A stretch of 5,747 nucleotides of DNA from the NCBI GenBank assembly GCA_030041195.1, contig JASHOI010000517.1, positions 1 through 5,747 of the forward strand, written 5' to 3'. Below are positions 1 through 5,450 of the stretch, in pieces. Origin of the DNA: Streptosporangiaceae bacterium. GTDB lineage: Bacteria; Actinomycetota; Actinomycetes; Streptosporangiales; Streptosporangiaceae. The position numbers and the translations under genes are program-made. The notes beneath the pieces were generated by a model. The model did not search any database. It had not been told where the DNA came from and was given only the letters and a program-made list of their open reading frames with translations. Position 1 is the first letter of the stretch; the number at the start of each line of letters is the position of its first letter.

Positions 1-393
1 GGGGGTGTTGAGGTCTGGGTGGGGGTCGAGGTAGAGCAGCCAGGGATCGTCGTGCCCGCGGCGGACCCCGAGGTAGGTGCCGATGCCGACGGCGCAGTCG
101 CCGCCGAGTACCAGGGCGAGCCGGCCGTCGGCATTGGCCGCGGCCACCCGCTCGGCCACGTCGAGCGCCACGCGGGCGACGGCTCCGGCGTGCATCGCCA
201 GAGGCTGATCCCGGTCAGGGACCCAGCGAAAGCCCGGAACATCCCCGTAGTCCTCGGTCTGGGCTCCGGCCCGGCGAAGTTTGTAGTTCAGGCCTGCGGT
301 GCGCAAAGCTGCAGGCGCCTCCTCCGGCCCGGGGGCAAACGCCCCCGCGCTGCTGGGGGCACCGATGACGGCAATCGGTCGGGGCATCGTCAT
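1..393 (-). CDS. Arginase-family (ureohydrolase) metalloenzyme, 3' end beyond window
   Basis: The first 131 residues of a protein of the arginase/agmatinase/formiminoglutamase fold are visible. Such enzymes use a Mn2+ pair to hydrolyse a guanidino or related C-N bond in the cytoplasm. Seen: an N-terminal IAVIGAPSSAGAFAPGPEEAP segment (strand then Gly/Pro-rich loop), LVLGGDCAVGIG at residues 94-105, and LYLDPHPDLNTP at 120-131. Asp123, His125 and Asp127 match the family's Asp-x-His-x-Asp metal-binding motif. Cys100 stands where classical arginase has a metal-binding His (GGDH); I recall GGDC as common in an actinobacterial branch, so the substrate cannot be assumed to be arginine. The C-terminal Asp-x-Asp metal ligands lie outside the window. 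Start chosen at ATG 393 because it overlaps the upstream stop as ATGA and follows GAGGAG by 3 bases; ATG 387 (9 bases from GAGGAG) is the alternative. Confidence 0.85.
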   Translation of the reverse strand, partial: MTMPRPIAVIGAPSSAGAFAPGPEEAPAALRTAGLNYKLRRAGAQTEDYGDVPGFRWVPDRDQPLAMHAGAVARVALDVAERVAAANADGRLALVLGGDCAVGIGTYLGVRRGHDDPWLLYLDPHPDLNTP

Positions 394-917
394 GGTCTCC
401 TCGCTTGTTCTCGTTGCCGTGCTCGGAACTGTGCGACCCTGTGACGGTTTGAGCAGGTGACAGAGCAAAAGCGTCGGTGACCAGCCGCCGAGGCGTCGGC
501 GAATACGTCGACGCAGCATTCTCCGTCGCAGACTCCGATCCGCTGTGTCCCGCGAACGGCCGTCCAGTCGAGCAGCGCGAGCGCACAGGCCGCTGGGAGC
601 ACATCGCGAACGTCGGCCACCGCAAAACCGATACCGGTTGCGTTCGCTCGCTGCCACGGGCGTGTGCGATCAAGGATCGCGTTGATCGCACTGTCGGCCG
701 GCCGGTCATGCGCAGCCGCGTCGAAGATTGCGTGCAGCTCGTTGGCAGTCTTGACCACCTCGGCCGTCTTCCATGGCTGACCAGCGAAGGGAGCGCCAGA
801 CGTGGCGAGTTTTGGATATGGCTCGTCCTGCTCGCCGGCGGCCGCCCGTGTGGGATCGGAGAACTCGTTGACGAACTCCACCACCCAGGCCAGCTCGATC
901 CGTGGAACAAGGAACAC
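390..917 (-). CDS. CGNR zinc-finger / ABATE-domain transcription regulator
   Basis: A 175-residue protein with the two-part layout of the ABATE plus CGNR zinc-finger family, putative stress-linked DNA-binding regulators of actinobacteria. The N-terminal ABATE-like part contains WVVEFVNEFSDPTR (residues 11-24). The C-terminal finger contains Cys130, Cys134 (or 135), Cys151 and Cys155, followed by basic residues RHRVAQFRARQR. The family's signature CGNR is CSNR here (155-158), a Gly-to-Ser change that leaves the Cys, Asn and Arg intact. The start is GTG at 917: no Shine-Dalgarno sequence precedes it, but a TACACT hexamer ends 7 bases before it, so the mRNA is probably leaderless. The gene ends by ATGA overlap with the arginase-family gene, so the two are very likely one transcript. 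Inference: it controls its own operon and the downstream enzyme. Confidence 0.85.
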   Translation of the reverse strand: MFLVPRIELAWVVEFVNEFSDPTRAAAGEQDEPYPKLATSGAPFAGQPWKTAEVVKTANELHAIFDAAAHDRPADSAINAILDRTRPWQRANATGIGFAVADVRDVLPAACALALLDWTAVRGTQRIGVCDGECCVDVFADASAAGHRRFCSVTCSNRHRVAQFRARQREQARRP

Positions 918-958
918 AGCAATCAGTGTAACGGCATAAACGCCTTCTTGACGTTACA
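918..958 (-). promoter_or_regulatory. Promoter and candidate operator of the CGNR-arginase operon
   Basis: On the minus strand a -10-like TACACT lies at 930-925, seven bases before the GTG start, with no clear -35. A perfect 7-bp inverted repeat, TGTAACG at 927-933 and CGTTACA at 952-958 (18-base spacer), overlaps this hexamer. The position suits a repressor site. Whether the CGNR protein binds it is inference. Confidence 0.4.
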
Positions 959-985
959 ACCCGACGGAGCCATGGTCGACCAGCC

Positions 986-1226
986 CGAGATGAGCGGGCC
1001 CGGCGTGAGCAGGTGCGGTTAGCAGCGGCGGAACTGATCGAGGACGGGGCCAGCGACCTCGAGGTGGCCGGCGGTTCCGGGTGTCGAGGATGCCGGCGAA
1101 CCGGTGGTGGCGGGCCCTGGCCGCGGGCGGCCGGCGGCGCTGGCGTCGAAGGGCGCGGGCGGTGCGAAGTGCACGGGGTGGGATGAGGATCAGTGCTGGA
1201 CGCTGGCGCGGATCGCTGAGGTGATC
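986..1226 (+). pseudogene. Decayed N-terminal fragment of an IS630-type transposase
   Basis: The three plus-strand frames spell successive pieces of the N-terminal DNA-binding region of an IS630/Tc1-like transposase. Frame one gives DERARREQVRLAAAELIEDG and then ASDLEVAG (989 to about 1072). After a frameshift comes FRVSRMPANRWWRALAAGGR (1075-1134). After a second shift comes ALASKGAGGAKC (about 1137-1172), then directly GWDEDQCWTLARIAEVI (1176-1226). Intact relatives, from memory, have about 20 residues between the Cys and the GWDEDQ motif, so a short in-frame deletion is likely there. The helix-turn-helix halves are recognisable (DLEVA..FRVSRM..NRWWRAL and CWTLARIAEVI). The catalytic DDE domain is absent: the frame hits TGA at 1233 and the sequence changes to a helicase remnant on the other strand. 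No terminal inverted repeats were found. Non-functional. Confidence 0.7.
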
Positions 1227-1326
1227 GCCGGTTGACCGTGATCGTGAACGTGCGCACCCCGGGGTGGCGGGCGGCGAACTCGGTGATGTTGCGGACGTCC
1301 GGGCCGCGCCACTGGTAGCTCGAGCA
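1222..1326 (-). pseudogene. Fragment of a UvrD/Rep-type (SF1A) DNA helicase
   Basis: The minus strand encodes YQWRGPDVRNITEFAARHPG followed by VRTFTITVNRRS. This matches the stretch of UvrD/PcrA-like helicases from motif III (IYxWRGADVRNI, whose Gln/Trp/Arg contact DNA and nucleotide) to motif IV (NYRS, here NRRS at 1233-1222). Codons in this frame have almost only G or C in the third position, so the frame was once under coding selection. No Walker A, Walker B or C-terminal motifs are present near it. The reading ends where the IS630 remnant begins. It is a dead internal scrap of a helicase that would have been over 600 residues long. Confidence 0.65.
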
Positions 1327-1456
1327 GTTCGCAGAACTTCCGGCCATGGCCTTGAACGGGTCGTCGAGTTGCTGGAGCGGGATGAGGTGAACACTTTGCC
1401 GGTCAGATCGCGCAGGTGCAGCGCGGGCTCTTCGCGGCCCTGCCTGTCGGCCGCGC
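1327..1456 (-). other. Coding-like debris downstream of vapC, family not recognised
   Basis: After the VapC stop the minus strand reads RLSAADRQGREEPALHLRDL then TGKV in one frame (to about 1392). It continues plausibly as VHLIPLQQLDDPFKAMAG in the frame shared with the helicase fragment. Both pieces have high-GC third positions, which suggests a frameshifted gene remnant. I cannot name the family, and it does not match the helicase segment normally preceding motif III. No start codon, terminator or RNA gene was seen here. Confidence 0.3.
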
Positions 1457-1861
1457 TCAGCCGGTGCCGAGTGCCGAGGCGATATCTGTGTTGCTGAAAT
1501 CGTCGCCTGTGAAGAGCAGCGGTTCGTTGGTCTCTTTGGCCAGGGCATAGGCGAAGCAGTCGCCGAAGTTGAGCGAAGCCTTGTGCCCCGAGCCCTTCCC
1601 GTAGTCACGGTAGGCATCCCGGGCGATGCGCGCCTGGGAGAGCGTCACCGCGTCCACCTGGATGCCGGCTTCCGCGATGAACTGGTCGAAGCGGCGTGAG
1701 GCTACGGGATCGCGGGCACTGTCGACGACGACCGCGGCCTCCAGATGATTAGCTGCCGACATCCGCAGCGTCTCGGCCGCGTCGATCACGTCAAGGTAGG
1801 TGTCCGCGTCCGTCTCCTGGCGCAGGATCGCGATGACCGCGGAGGAATCCACCACAGTCAT
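1457..1861 (-). CDS. vapC: VapC-type PIN-domain ribonuclease toxin
   Basis: A 134-residue PIN-domain protein, the usual VapC size. VapC toxins are Mg2+-dependent RNases that cleave tRNA or rRNA when freed from their antitoxin. The acidic active-site residues are all in place: Asp5 in MTVVDSSAVIAIL, Glu41 in ANHLEA, Asp101 in NFGDCFAYALA, and Asp120/Asp121 in LLFTGDDFSNTD. The NFGDCFAYALAK and LLFTGDDF blocks are near-consensus for the actinobacterial VapC group. The start is ATG 1861, overlapping the vapB stop as ATGA, which implies translational coupling. The frame is open further upstream to 2143, but that stretch lies over vapB and is not coding. The gene looks intact. The RNA target cannot be read from the sequence. 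Confidence 0.93.
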   Translation of the reverse strand: MTVVDSSAVIAILRQETDADTYLDVIDAAETLRMSAANHLEAAVVVDSARDPVASRRFDQFIAEAGIQVDAVTLSQARIARDAYRDYGKGSGHKASLNFGDCFAYALAKETNEPLLFTGDDFSNTDIASALGTG

Positions 1862-2121
1862 TCTGGCAGTCCTCGGTCGTTGTACAGGTAGCTCCCGATG
1901 TCGGTGCTCTCGCTGATCCTGGCCAGCCGCGGTGCCGTGTCCCGGGCGATCGCCTGCAGCCGGTCCCTGCGGCTGTGCCGCAGCCTGGCCTGCTCGCTGT
2001 CCAGCCGCGCCAGCCGTTCCATGACCGCCACCCTGACGGCGGTGACCTGGGTTTCCCCTGTCCGGCGCGCGAGCTCGCGAATCAGATGATCGGTGTCCGT
2101 GTCCTTGATGCTGACCGCCAT
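1858..2121 (-). CDS. vapB: VapB-type antitoxin (Rv0623-like / PSK transcription factor family)
   Basis: An 87-residue antitoxin. The N-terminus MAVSIKDTDTDHLIRELARR and the following TGETQVTAVRVAVMERLARL match the short DNA-binding fold of the Rv0623-like family, which forms dimers and represses the operon. The C-terminal tail, DIGSYLYNDRGLPE, matches the family's Y-[DN]-x-x-GLP ending that wraps the VapC active site. It sits directly upstream of and overlaps vapC by 4 bases, the standard order. The start ATG 2121 is preceded by AAAGG (10-base spacing). Expected role: neutralise VapC and autorepress the promoter, more tightly when complexed with VapC. Confidence 0.9.
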   Translation of the reverse strand: MAVSIKDTDTDHLIRELARRTGETQVTAVRVAVMERLARLDSEQARLRHSRRDRLQAIARDTAPRLARISESTDIGSYLYNDRGLPE

Positions 2122-2134
2122 TCGCTTTCAACCT

Positions 2135-2183
2135 TTCTAGCAAGTCTATCTATCATTCTAGACAGGGGCGATTGCGACTGCAA
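2135..2183 (-). promoter_or_regulatory. vapBC promoter with paired TTCTAG sites
   Basis: On the minus strand TAGAAT (2160-2155; 5 of 6 to the -10 consensus) lies 17 bases after TTGCAG (2183-2178; weak -35). That places transcription start about 27 bases before vapB. On the plus strand TTCTAG occurs at 2135-2140 and again at 2156-2161, exactly 21 bases apart (two helical turns), one copy on the -10 and one in the leader. This is a plausible VapB/VapBC operator. The segment is strikingly AT-richer than its surroundings. Confidence 0.5.
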
Positions 2184-2257
2184 AGTCGGTCGGCCCGTTA
2201 GCGCGCGACGAGATGATCGCGATCCTCGACCAGCTGATCGAAGGCGTGACGGCCTGA
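2162..2257 (+). pseudogene. C-terminal scrap of an unidentified plus-strand gene
   Basis: From 2186 the plus strand reads SVGPLARDEMIAILDQLIEG then VTA and a TGA stop at 2255. The codons look genuine (GAC GAG ATG ATC GCG ATC CTC GAC CAG CTG ATC GAA), and the segment forms an amphipathic helix typical of a protein end. The frame is closed by TAG at 2159, inside the vapBC promoter, so only about 31 codons remain. The family is not recognised. It may be the end of a gene cut off when vapBC or its flank arrived; that is inference. Confidence 0.3.
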
Positions 2258-2266
2258 CGTCACGCC
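2243..2266. terminator. Perfect 9-bp hairpin between convergent stops
   Basis: GGCGTGACG (2243-2251) and CGTCACGCC (2258-2266) pair perfectly around a 6-base loop, GCCTGA. The plus-strand scrap's TGA (2255-2257) is in the loop and the stop of the minus-strand gene (2262-2260) is in the stem. There is no T-run on either strand, so it would be a T-less actinobacterial-style terminator. It is placed to end transcription from both sides. Confidence 0.5.
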
Positions 2267-3193
2267 GGGGCTTTCCGGCTGCGCTGGAGCGCGTCGGACA
2301 GGGCCCCGGACAGAGGGACGGTCCGGGGCAGTACCGTTCCGTCGAAGTAGCGGGGCTTGCTGCGGCGCAGCAGTTCCTCGCCATCGGCGGCCCAGGAGAA
2401 GCCGCGTTTGCGCTTGAGGAGCCTGGCGAAGACCGTGCTGGCAATGGCCGGGTCGCGGGCGGCGAGCCGCCGCAGCGGCTCGGGCGAGCCGTCGGGGTCG
2501 CCCAGGAAATCGGACAGCCGCTCGCGGTAGCGGCGGCGGGAGATCAGCGCCGGGTTGCTGAACAGCTCCTCGAGAAGGTGGTAGTCCGGGTAGAAGCTCA
2601 GCCCTTCGCCCTCGACGAAGTGAATCGCGACGCTCTCCGCCTCCAGAATCTCGGGGACATCATCAAGGAAATCCGCCTGCCCGGCCTCGTCCTGCTCTGC
2701 GGCGGGGTCGGCCCGCTCGCGCAGGCGGCGGTAGAAGGCATCGACCTTGCCGGGCACCTCGTCGCCCGGCACGACGATGAGGTCGGAACCGAACAGGCCG
2801 ACGAACACCGCCTGGTGCTCCGCAAGCATCCGGCGCGCCTCGGCGAGCTTGGCCGGGTTCCGGAAGACCGCTTCGGGATTGCACATCGCCTGCTCGGCGG
2901 CGATGGCGAGCACCTGGTCCCGGGCCGACGACGGGTAGGAGGACAGATGACCGTCGGCCGAGGTTGGACCGCGCCCGGTAGGTGAGCTCGTCGAGGAAGT
3001 TGAACAGCAATACGGCATCGCGGTCCTTGCCCGTGATCTCGAACAGCCCTTCCACCACGTCCTGCCAGCCCAGCAGCATGTCCCGTTCGGCGGCGGGCAG
3101 CTCCGGGTGATCCGCGACGAACTCCTGGACCACGGTGGTCCCCGACGGCAGCCGGTGCTGCAGCGCGAAATGGTCGATGGTCATGGTGAACAT
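2260..3193 (-). pseudogene. Frameshifted conserved hypothetical gene
   Basis: Two adjoining minus-strand frames look like halves of one protein. The N-terminal half starts at ATG 3193 or 3184 (MTIDHFALQHRLPSGTTVVQ) and runs through ELPAAERDMLLGWQDVVEGL and FNFLDELTYRARSNLG to about 2960. There the coding frame switches to SADGHLSSYPSSARDQVLAI, running through RNPAKLAEARRMLAEHQAVF to the stop at 2260. Each half has strong high-GC third positions in its own frame and none in the other. From memory, intact relatives have a longer stretch between the YRARSN motif and the ARDQVLA motif, so an out-of-frame deletion near 2960 is more likely than a single-base error. It is a soluble, acidic, helical protein with no recognised catalytic motif. 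I know it only as an actinobacterial hypothetical protein and assign no function. Confidence 0.6.
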
Positions 3194-3262
3194 GGTCGGA
3201 CAGCGCGAAGTCCACCAGCATCCCTTTGATGGCACCCGCAGCATTGGCCGAAGCTGAGCTGA

Positions 3263-3337
3263 GTTTCGCGCGCCCGGCGCTGGGCCGACGACTGGCTGCA
3301 CCGCAGAGACCTCAGCTTCTGGGCCACGCGCCACTGA
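3263..3337 (+). pseudogene. Short C-terminal-like scrap, unidentified
   Basis: The plus strand reads SRARRWADDWLHRRDLSFWA then TRH and TGA at 3335. Its high-GC third positions and its Trp- and charge-rich composition look like a real protein end. It is closed upstream by TGA at 3260. Only 24 codons remain and I recognise no family. The rest of 3194-3410 shows no gene on either strand. Confidence 0.22.
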
Positions 3338-3363
3338 CTTGGGCTCCCCAGCGACTTGGTGGT

Positions 3364-3385
3364 GGCCCGGATCGTCGAGCGGGCC
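3364..3385 (-). terminator. Weak hairpin after the arsR-efflux operon
   Basis: GGCCCG (3364-3369) pairs with CGGGCC (3380-3385) around a 10-base loop, 25 bases past the efflux gene's stop at 3411. There is no T-run. Such short GC stems are common by chance in DNA of this composition, so this is a tentative call from position. Confidence 0.25.
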
Positions 3386-3410
3386 GGATGCCGGTCAGGG
3401 CGTGTCGCGG

Positions 3411-4118
3411 TCAGCAGCAGTCGTTGCCCCGCCAGGATTGGGTGCCTTCGCGGACTGCGACCGCAGCGAGGGCCAGGCCGATGACGGGGTCGGCCCACCA
3501 GCAGCCGGGCCAGGCGGCGGTGATCGCCAGCCCGGCCAGCACGGCGGCGGCTTGGGCGGCGCACAGGTAGTTCTGGGTGCCCTCCCCGGCAGTGACGGCC
3601 GAACCGAGCCGGACCGCCAGCGTGTGCTTGGCCCGGCCCAGCGGCGGCATCACCACCAGCGCGACGGCGGTCAGGGCGATCCCGGTCACAGTGGTCGCGG
3701 CGTGGTGGCCGGTGGCCAGGTCGCGGACCGACTGTGCGGCGATATACGGCGCAAGCAGCCAGAAAGAGACGGCGACACCGCGCTGAGCACGGCGCTCGGC
3801 AGTGCGGGACAGGGCCCGGCTGCCGGTGAACCGCCAGATCACGATCACGCTGGCCAGCCCTTCCACCGCGCTGCCCAGCGCCCACCCGGTCAGCGCGATC
3901 GACCCGGCCGCCAGGCCCTGCCACAGCCCGATGGCGCCCTCGGCGCACATCCACGCCAGGCTGGCCCACGCCAGCCAGCGTGCCGCCCGGGCCGCGCACA
4001 GCCACCCTGCCTCGCGCGGAGCTGCCATCCCCGGCTCCGCCGCACATGTGCTGCCCGGGGAACACCAGGTGTCCAGGACAGGGATATCTGGCTCGTGGGC
4101 CGGGCGGGCGGCGGTCAC
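3411..4118 (-). CDS. Cation-efflux (CDF-like) membrane transporter
   Basis: A 235-residue membrane protein resembling the short actinobacterial branch of the cation diffusion facilitator family, which exports divalent metals by proton antiport. About six hydrophobic segments are visible, at roughly residues 45-66, 70-97, 114-131, 141-160, 183-203 and 206-225. The second carries SAVEGLASVIVIWRF with Glu86. The last carries WWADPVIGLALAAVAVREG with Asp210, where CDF proteins place a metal-binding Asp. The classical His-x3-Asp pairs and a large cytosolic C-terminal domain are absent. The N-terminal tail (His8, Cys19, Cys25) and the C-terminal Cys234-Cys235 could handle metal; that is inference. 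The start GTG 4118 overlaps the arsR stop as GTGA; an upstream GTG at 4160 would overlap arsR by 46 bases and is less likely. Coupling to a CmtR-like repressor suggests Cd, Pb or Zn as substrate. Confidence 0.8.
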   Translation of the reverse strand: MTAARPAHEPDIPVLDTWCSPGSTCAAEPGMAAPREAGWLCAARAARWLAWASLAWMCAEGAIGLWQGLAAGSIALTGWALGSAVEGLASVIVIWRFTGSRALSRTAERRAQRGVAVSFWLLAPYIAAQSVRDLATGHHAATTVTGIALTAVALVVMPPLGRAKHTLAVRLGSAVTAGEGTQNYLCAAQAAAVLAGLAITAAWPGCWWADPVIGLALAAVAVREGTQSWRGNDCC

Positions 4119-4486
4119 GGTGCCTGCGGGCCGCTGGCGTCTGCACCCCAGGCAGGGCACAAGGCCACGGCGTTGCCGGTCGCGGCCAGCACCGTCTCCG
4201 CCGCGGCCAGCATCTCGGCCAGCGCGGGCTGGGCCAGCCGGAACACTGAGGCCCGCCCGGCAGGCTGCGAGGTCACCAGGCGGCAGTCCCGCAGGCAGGC
4301 CAGGTGCTTGGACACCGTCGACTGCGCCAGCCCCAGCGCGGACACCAGATCGGTCACGCGCGCCGGTCCGGCCGCCAGGCGGCGCACGATCATCAGCCGG
4401 GCGGGATCACCCAGCGACCGGAACAGGGCCGCGGCCGGGGCGAGCTCCACCCGCTCTACTTCGGCATCAGGCGCTATCATCGTCAT
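4115..4486 (-). CDS. ArsR/SmtB-family metal-sensing repressor, CmtR-like
   Basis: A 123-residue winged-helix repressor. Residues 21-39 (LFRSLGDPARLMIVRRLAA) are the ArsR opening. Residues 44-68 form the helix-turn-helix with recognition helix AQSTVSKHL (54-62). The wing is around GRASVFRLA (77-85). The recognition helix ends in Cys64-Leu-Arg-Asp-Cys68, the Cys-x3-Cys spacing of mycobacterial CmtR (Cys57/Cys61), and Cys110 in a C-terminal VALCPAWG matches CmtR's third ligand (Cys102). CmtR senses Cd(II) and Pb(II); this protein likely does so too, by homology. It lies first in an operon with the efflux gene. The start ATG 4486 was chosen because a -10-like TATCAT ends 6 bases before it and there is no ribosome site, so the message looks leaderless. 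ATG 4480 and TTG 4522 are alternatives; the latter would overlap the promoter. Confidence 0.88.
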   Translation of the reverse strand: MTMIAPDAEVERVELAPAAALFRSLGDPARLMIVRRLAAGPARVTDLVSALGLAQSTVSKHLACLRDCRLVTSQPAGRASVFRLAQPALAEMLAAAETVLAATGNAVALCPAWGADASGPQAP

Positions 4487-4522
4487 ACATCGATGATAGT
4501 GATCGCCGCTCACGCAGCCCAA
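4474..4522 (-). promoter_or_regulatory. arsR promoter with 9-8-9 palindromic operator
   Basis: CTATCATCG (4474-4482) and CGATGATAG (4491-4499) are perfect 9-bp arms around an 8-base spacer, a typical ArsR/SmtB operator. On the minus strand the right arm contains TATCAT (4498-4493, 5 of 6 to the -10). TTGGGC (4522-4517) sits 18 bases upstream as a weak -35. The arms flank and cover the ATG at 4486, so a bound repressor would block both the -10 and the start point. Confidence 0.7.
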
Positions 4523-4570
4523 GCCCGTGCACGCGGTTTGTTCATCATGAAGGGGTCAGGTCCCGGCGGG

Positions 4571-5044
4571 CTAGTGCAGGACGAGGGTGACGCAGAGCCC
4601 GGCGACGGCGATGCCCTGGAGCGCGGCGCGCAGGTAGATCACGCTGTCCCAGCGGGTCTGCAGGTCCCGCGCGTTCGGCGGGACCCGGCCTTCTTGCGCG
4701 GCCTGGGTGAGCTGCTTGTTGATCGGGGCGTTGATGGTCTGGTAGATGGCCAGCCAGGTCAGCAGCGCGGCGGCTGCGGTCGATGCTGCGGCGGTGGCTG
4801 GCCAGTGCCCGCTGATCGCCGATGTCACGGCGGTCAGGACGGTGGCGGCGACACTCAGGATGCCGGGGACAGGGAAGCGGCGGTCGCCGTAATAGTGCAT
4901 GTAACCGGTCGCCATCACCAGGGTGCGGTCGTCGACCTTCTTCCAGGCCGGGCGCCCGACCAGTGCCCCGAGCACGTCGGTGCCGTAGATAATCCCGGCG
5001 GTCAGCACGCCGATGATCGCGAGTACGTGGCTGAGCGTGGTCAT
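4571..5044 (-). CDS. DUF1772 (anthrone oxygenase-like) membrane protein
   Basis: A 157-residue integral membrane protein with four hydrophobic segments at about residues 4-29, 58-79, 83-104 and 135-156. The segment TINAPINKQL (103-112), then a polar loop, RWDSVIYLRA (131-140) and a final helix match the DUF1772 pattern (N-x-P-x-N followed by R-W near the last helix). Some members of this family are named anthrone oxygenases for a fungal relative, but most bacterial members have no proven reaction, and none is claimed here. The start ATG 5044 follows AGAAGGG by 10 bases. It lies 22 bases after the DUF4267 gene on the same strand, so both should share the promoter in front of tetR. The 84 bases from its stop to arsR hold no gene and no convincing terminator. 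Confidence 0.75.
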   Translation of the reverse strand: MTTLSHVLAIIGVLTAGIIYGTDVLGALVGRPAWKKVDDRTLVMATGYMHYYGDRRFPVPGILSVAATVLTAVTSAISGHWPATAAASTAAAALLTWLAIYQTINAPINKQLTQAAQEGRVPPNARDLQTRWDSVIYLRAALQGIAVAGLCVTLVLH

Positions 5045-5066
5045 GTCGGTGTTGCCCTTCTTGGTG

Positions 5067-5438
5067 TCAGCTGGCGAACAGCAGCGCGGCGCTGAGCAGG
5101 ATCAGCACGGCGGTGGTGAAGTGGATGCCGAACGCGGCGGCCCTGGTGCCGCCATGGCGCAGGACGATCAGCGTGTCGCCGAGCGGGACGAGGGCGGCGG
5201 CCAGCATGAACCAGGCCTCGGCGTGCGCCCCGGCGAAGGCGAGCAGGGCCAGGCCCACCAGGGCGTAGGTCCCGTCGCGCAGGCCCTTGATCGTCAGGTA
5301 GGCCAGGTCGCCGCCGGGTTTGGCGGGGACGCCGTAGCCGGCTGCCGCCGCGCGGGGGGCGATCAGGAACCGCCCGCCGATGAGCAGGACCAGCAGGTTG
5401 AGGGCGATGGCGAGGCCGTAGGCGACCGGGGGGAGCAT
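5067..5438 (-). CDS. DUF4267-family small membrane protein
   Basis: A 123-residue membrane protein with about four hydrophobic segments (4-25, 55-70, 75-92, 103-121). The blocks GGRFLIAPRAAAAGYGVPA (21-39), YLTIKGLRDGTYALVGLALL (47-66), AALVPLGDTLIVLRHGG (81-97) and AFGIHFTTAV (102-111) fit DUF4267, including the conserved G-x-R-D and G-D. No biochemical role is known to me for this family. The start ATG 5438 was chosen because GGAG lies 6 bases upstream. The in-frame GTG 5450 and TTG 5471 are alternatives; the latter falls inside the operator and promoter. It is the first gene of the operon repressed, by inference, by the divergent TetR protein. Confidence 0.75.
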   Translation of the reverse strand: MLPPVAYGLAIALNLLVLLIGGRFLIAPRAAAAGYGVPAKPGGDLAYLTIKGLRDGTYALVGLALLAFAGAHAEAWFMLAAALVPLGDTLIVLRHGGTRAAAFGIHFTTAVLILLSAALLFAS

Positions 5439-5450
5439 GGCATCCTCCAC

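Noticed and set aside
706..1617. A 303-codon minus-strand frame taken as one gene.
   Set aside because: It strings together a shadow of vapC, a helicase scrap, the antisense of the IS630 remnant and a shadow of the CGNR gene. Only 1222 to about 1392 looks like protein.
1862..2143. N-terminal extension of vapC up to 2143.
   Set aside because: The frame is open but lies over vapB in another frame. The PIN domain starts exactly at ATG 1861.
1975..2985. A 336-codon open frame on the plus strand.
   Set aside because: It runs antisense through vapB, the promoter and the hypothetical gene, with no family resemblance and no promoter.
3339..4496. A 385-codon open frame on the plus strand.
   Set aside because: It is antisense to arsR and the efflux gene, whose families and operon overlaps are clear. 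Its translation is low-complexity Gly/Arg/Ala/Pro of the kind seen opposite GC-rich genes.
4487..4522. A longer arsR start at TTG 4522.
   Set aside because: It would lie across the -35, the -10 and the operator and adds 12 residues outside the usual ArsR start.
4541..4551. TTCATCATGAA near-palindrome between DUF1772 and arsR.
   Set aside because: It is short, a single copy, and lies on no visible promoter hexamer, so it is likely chance.
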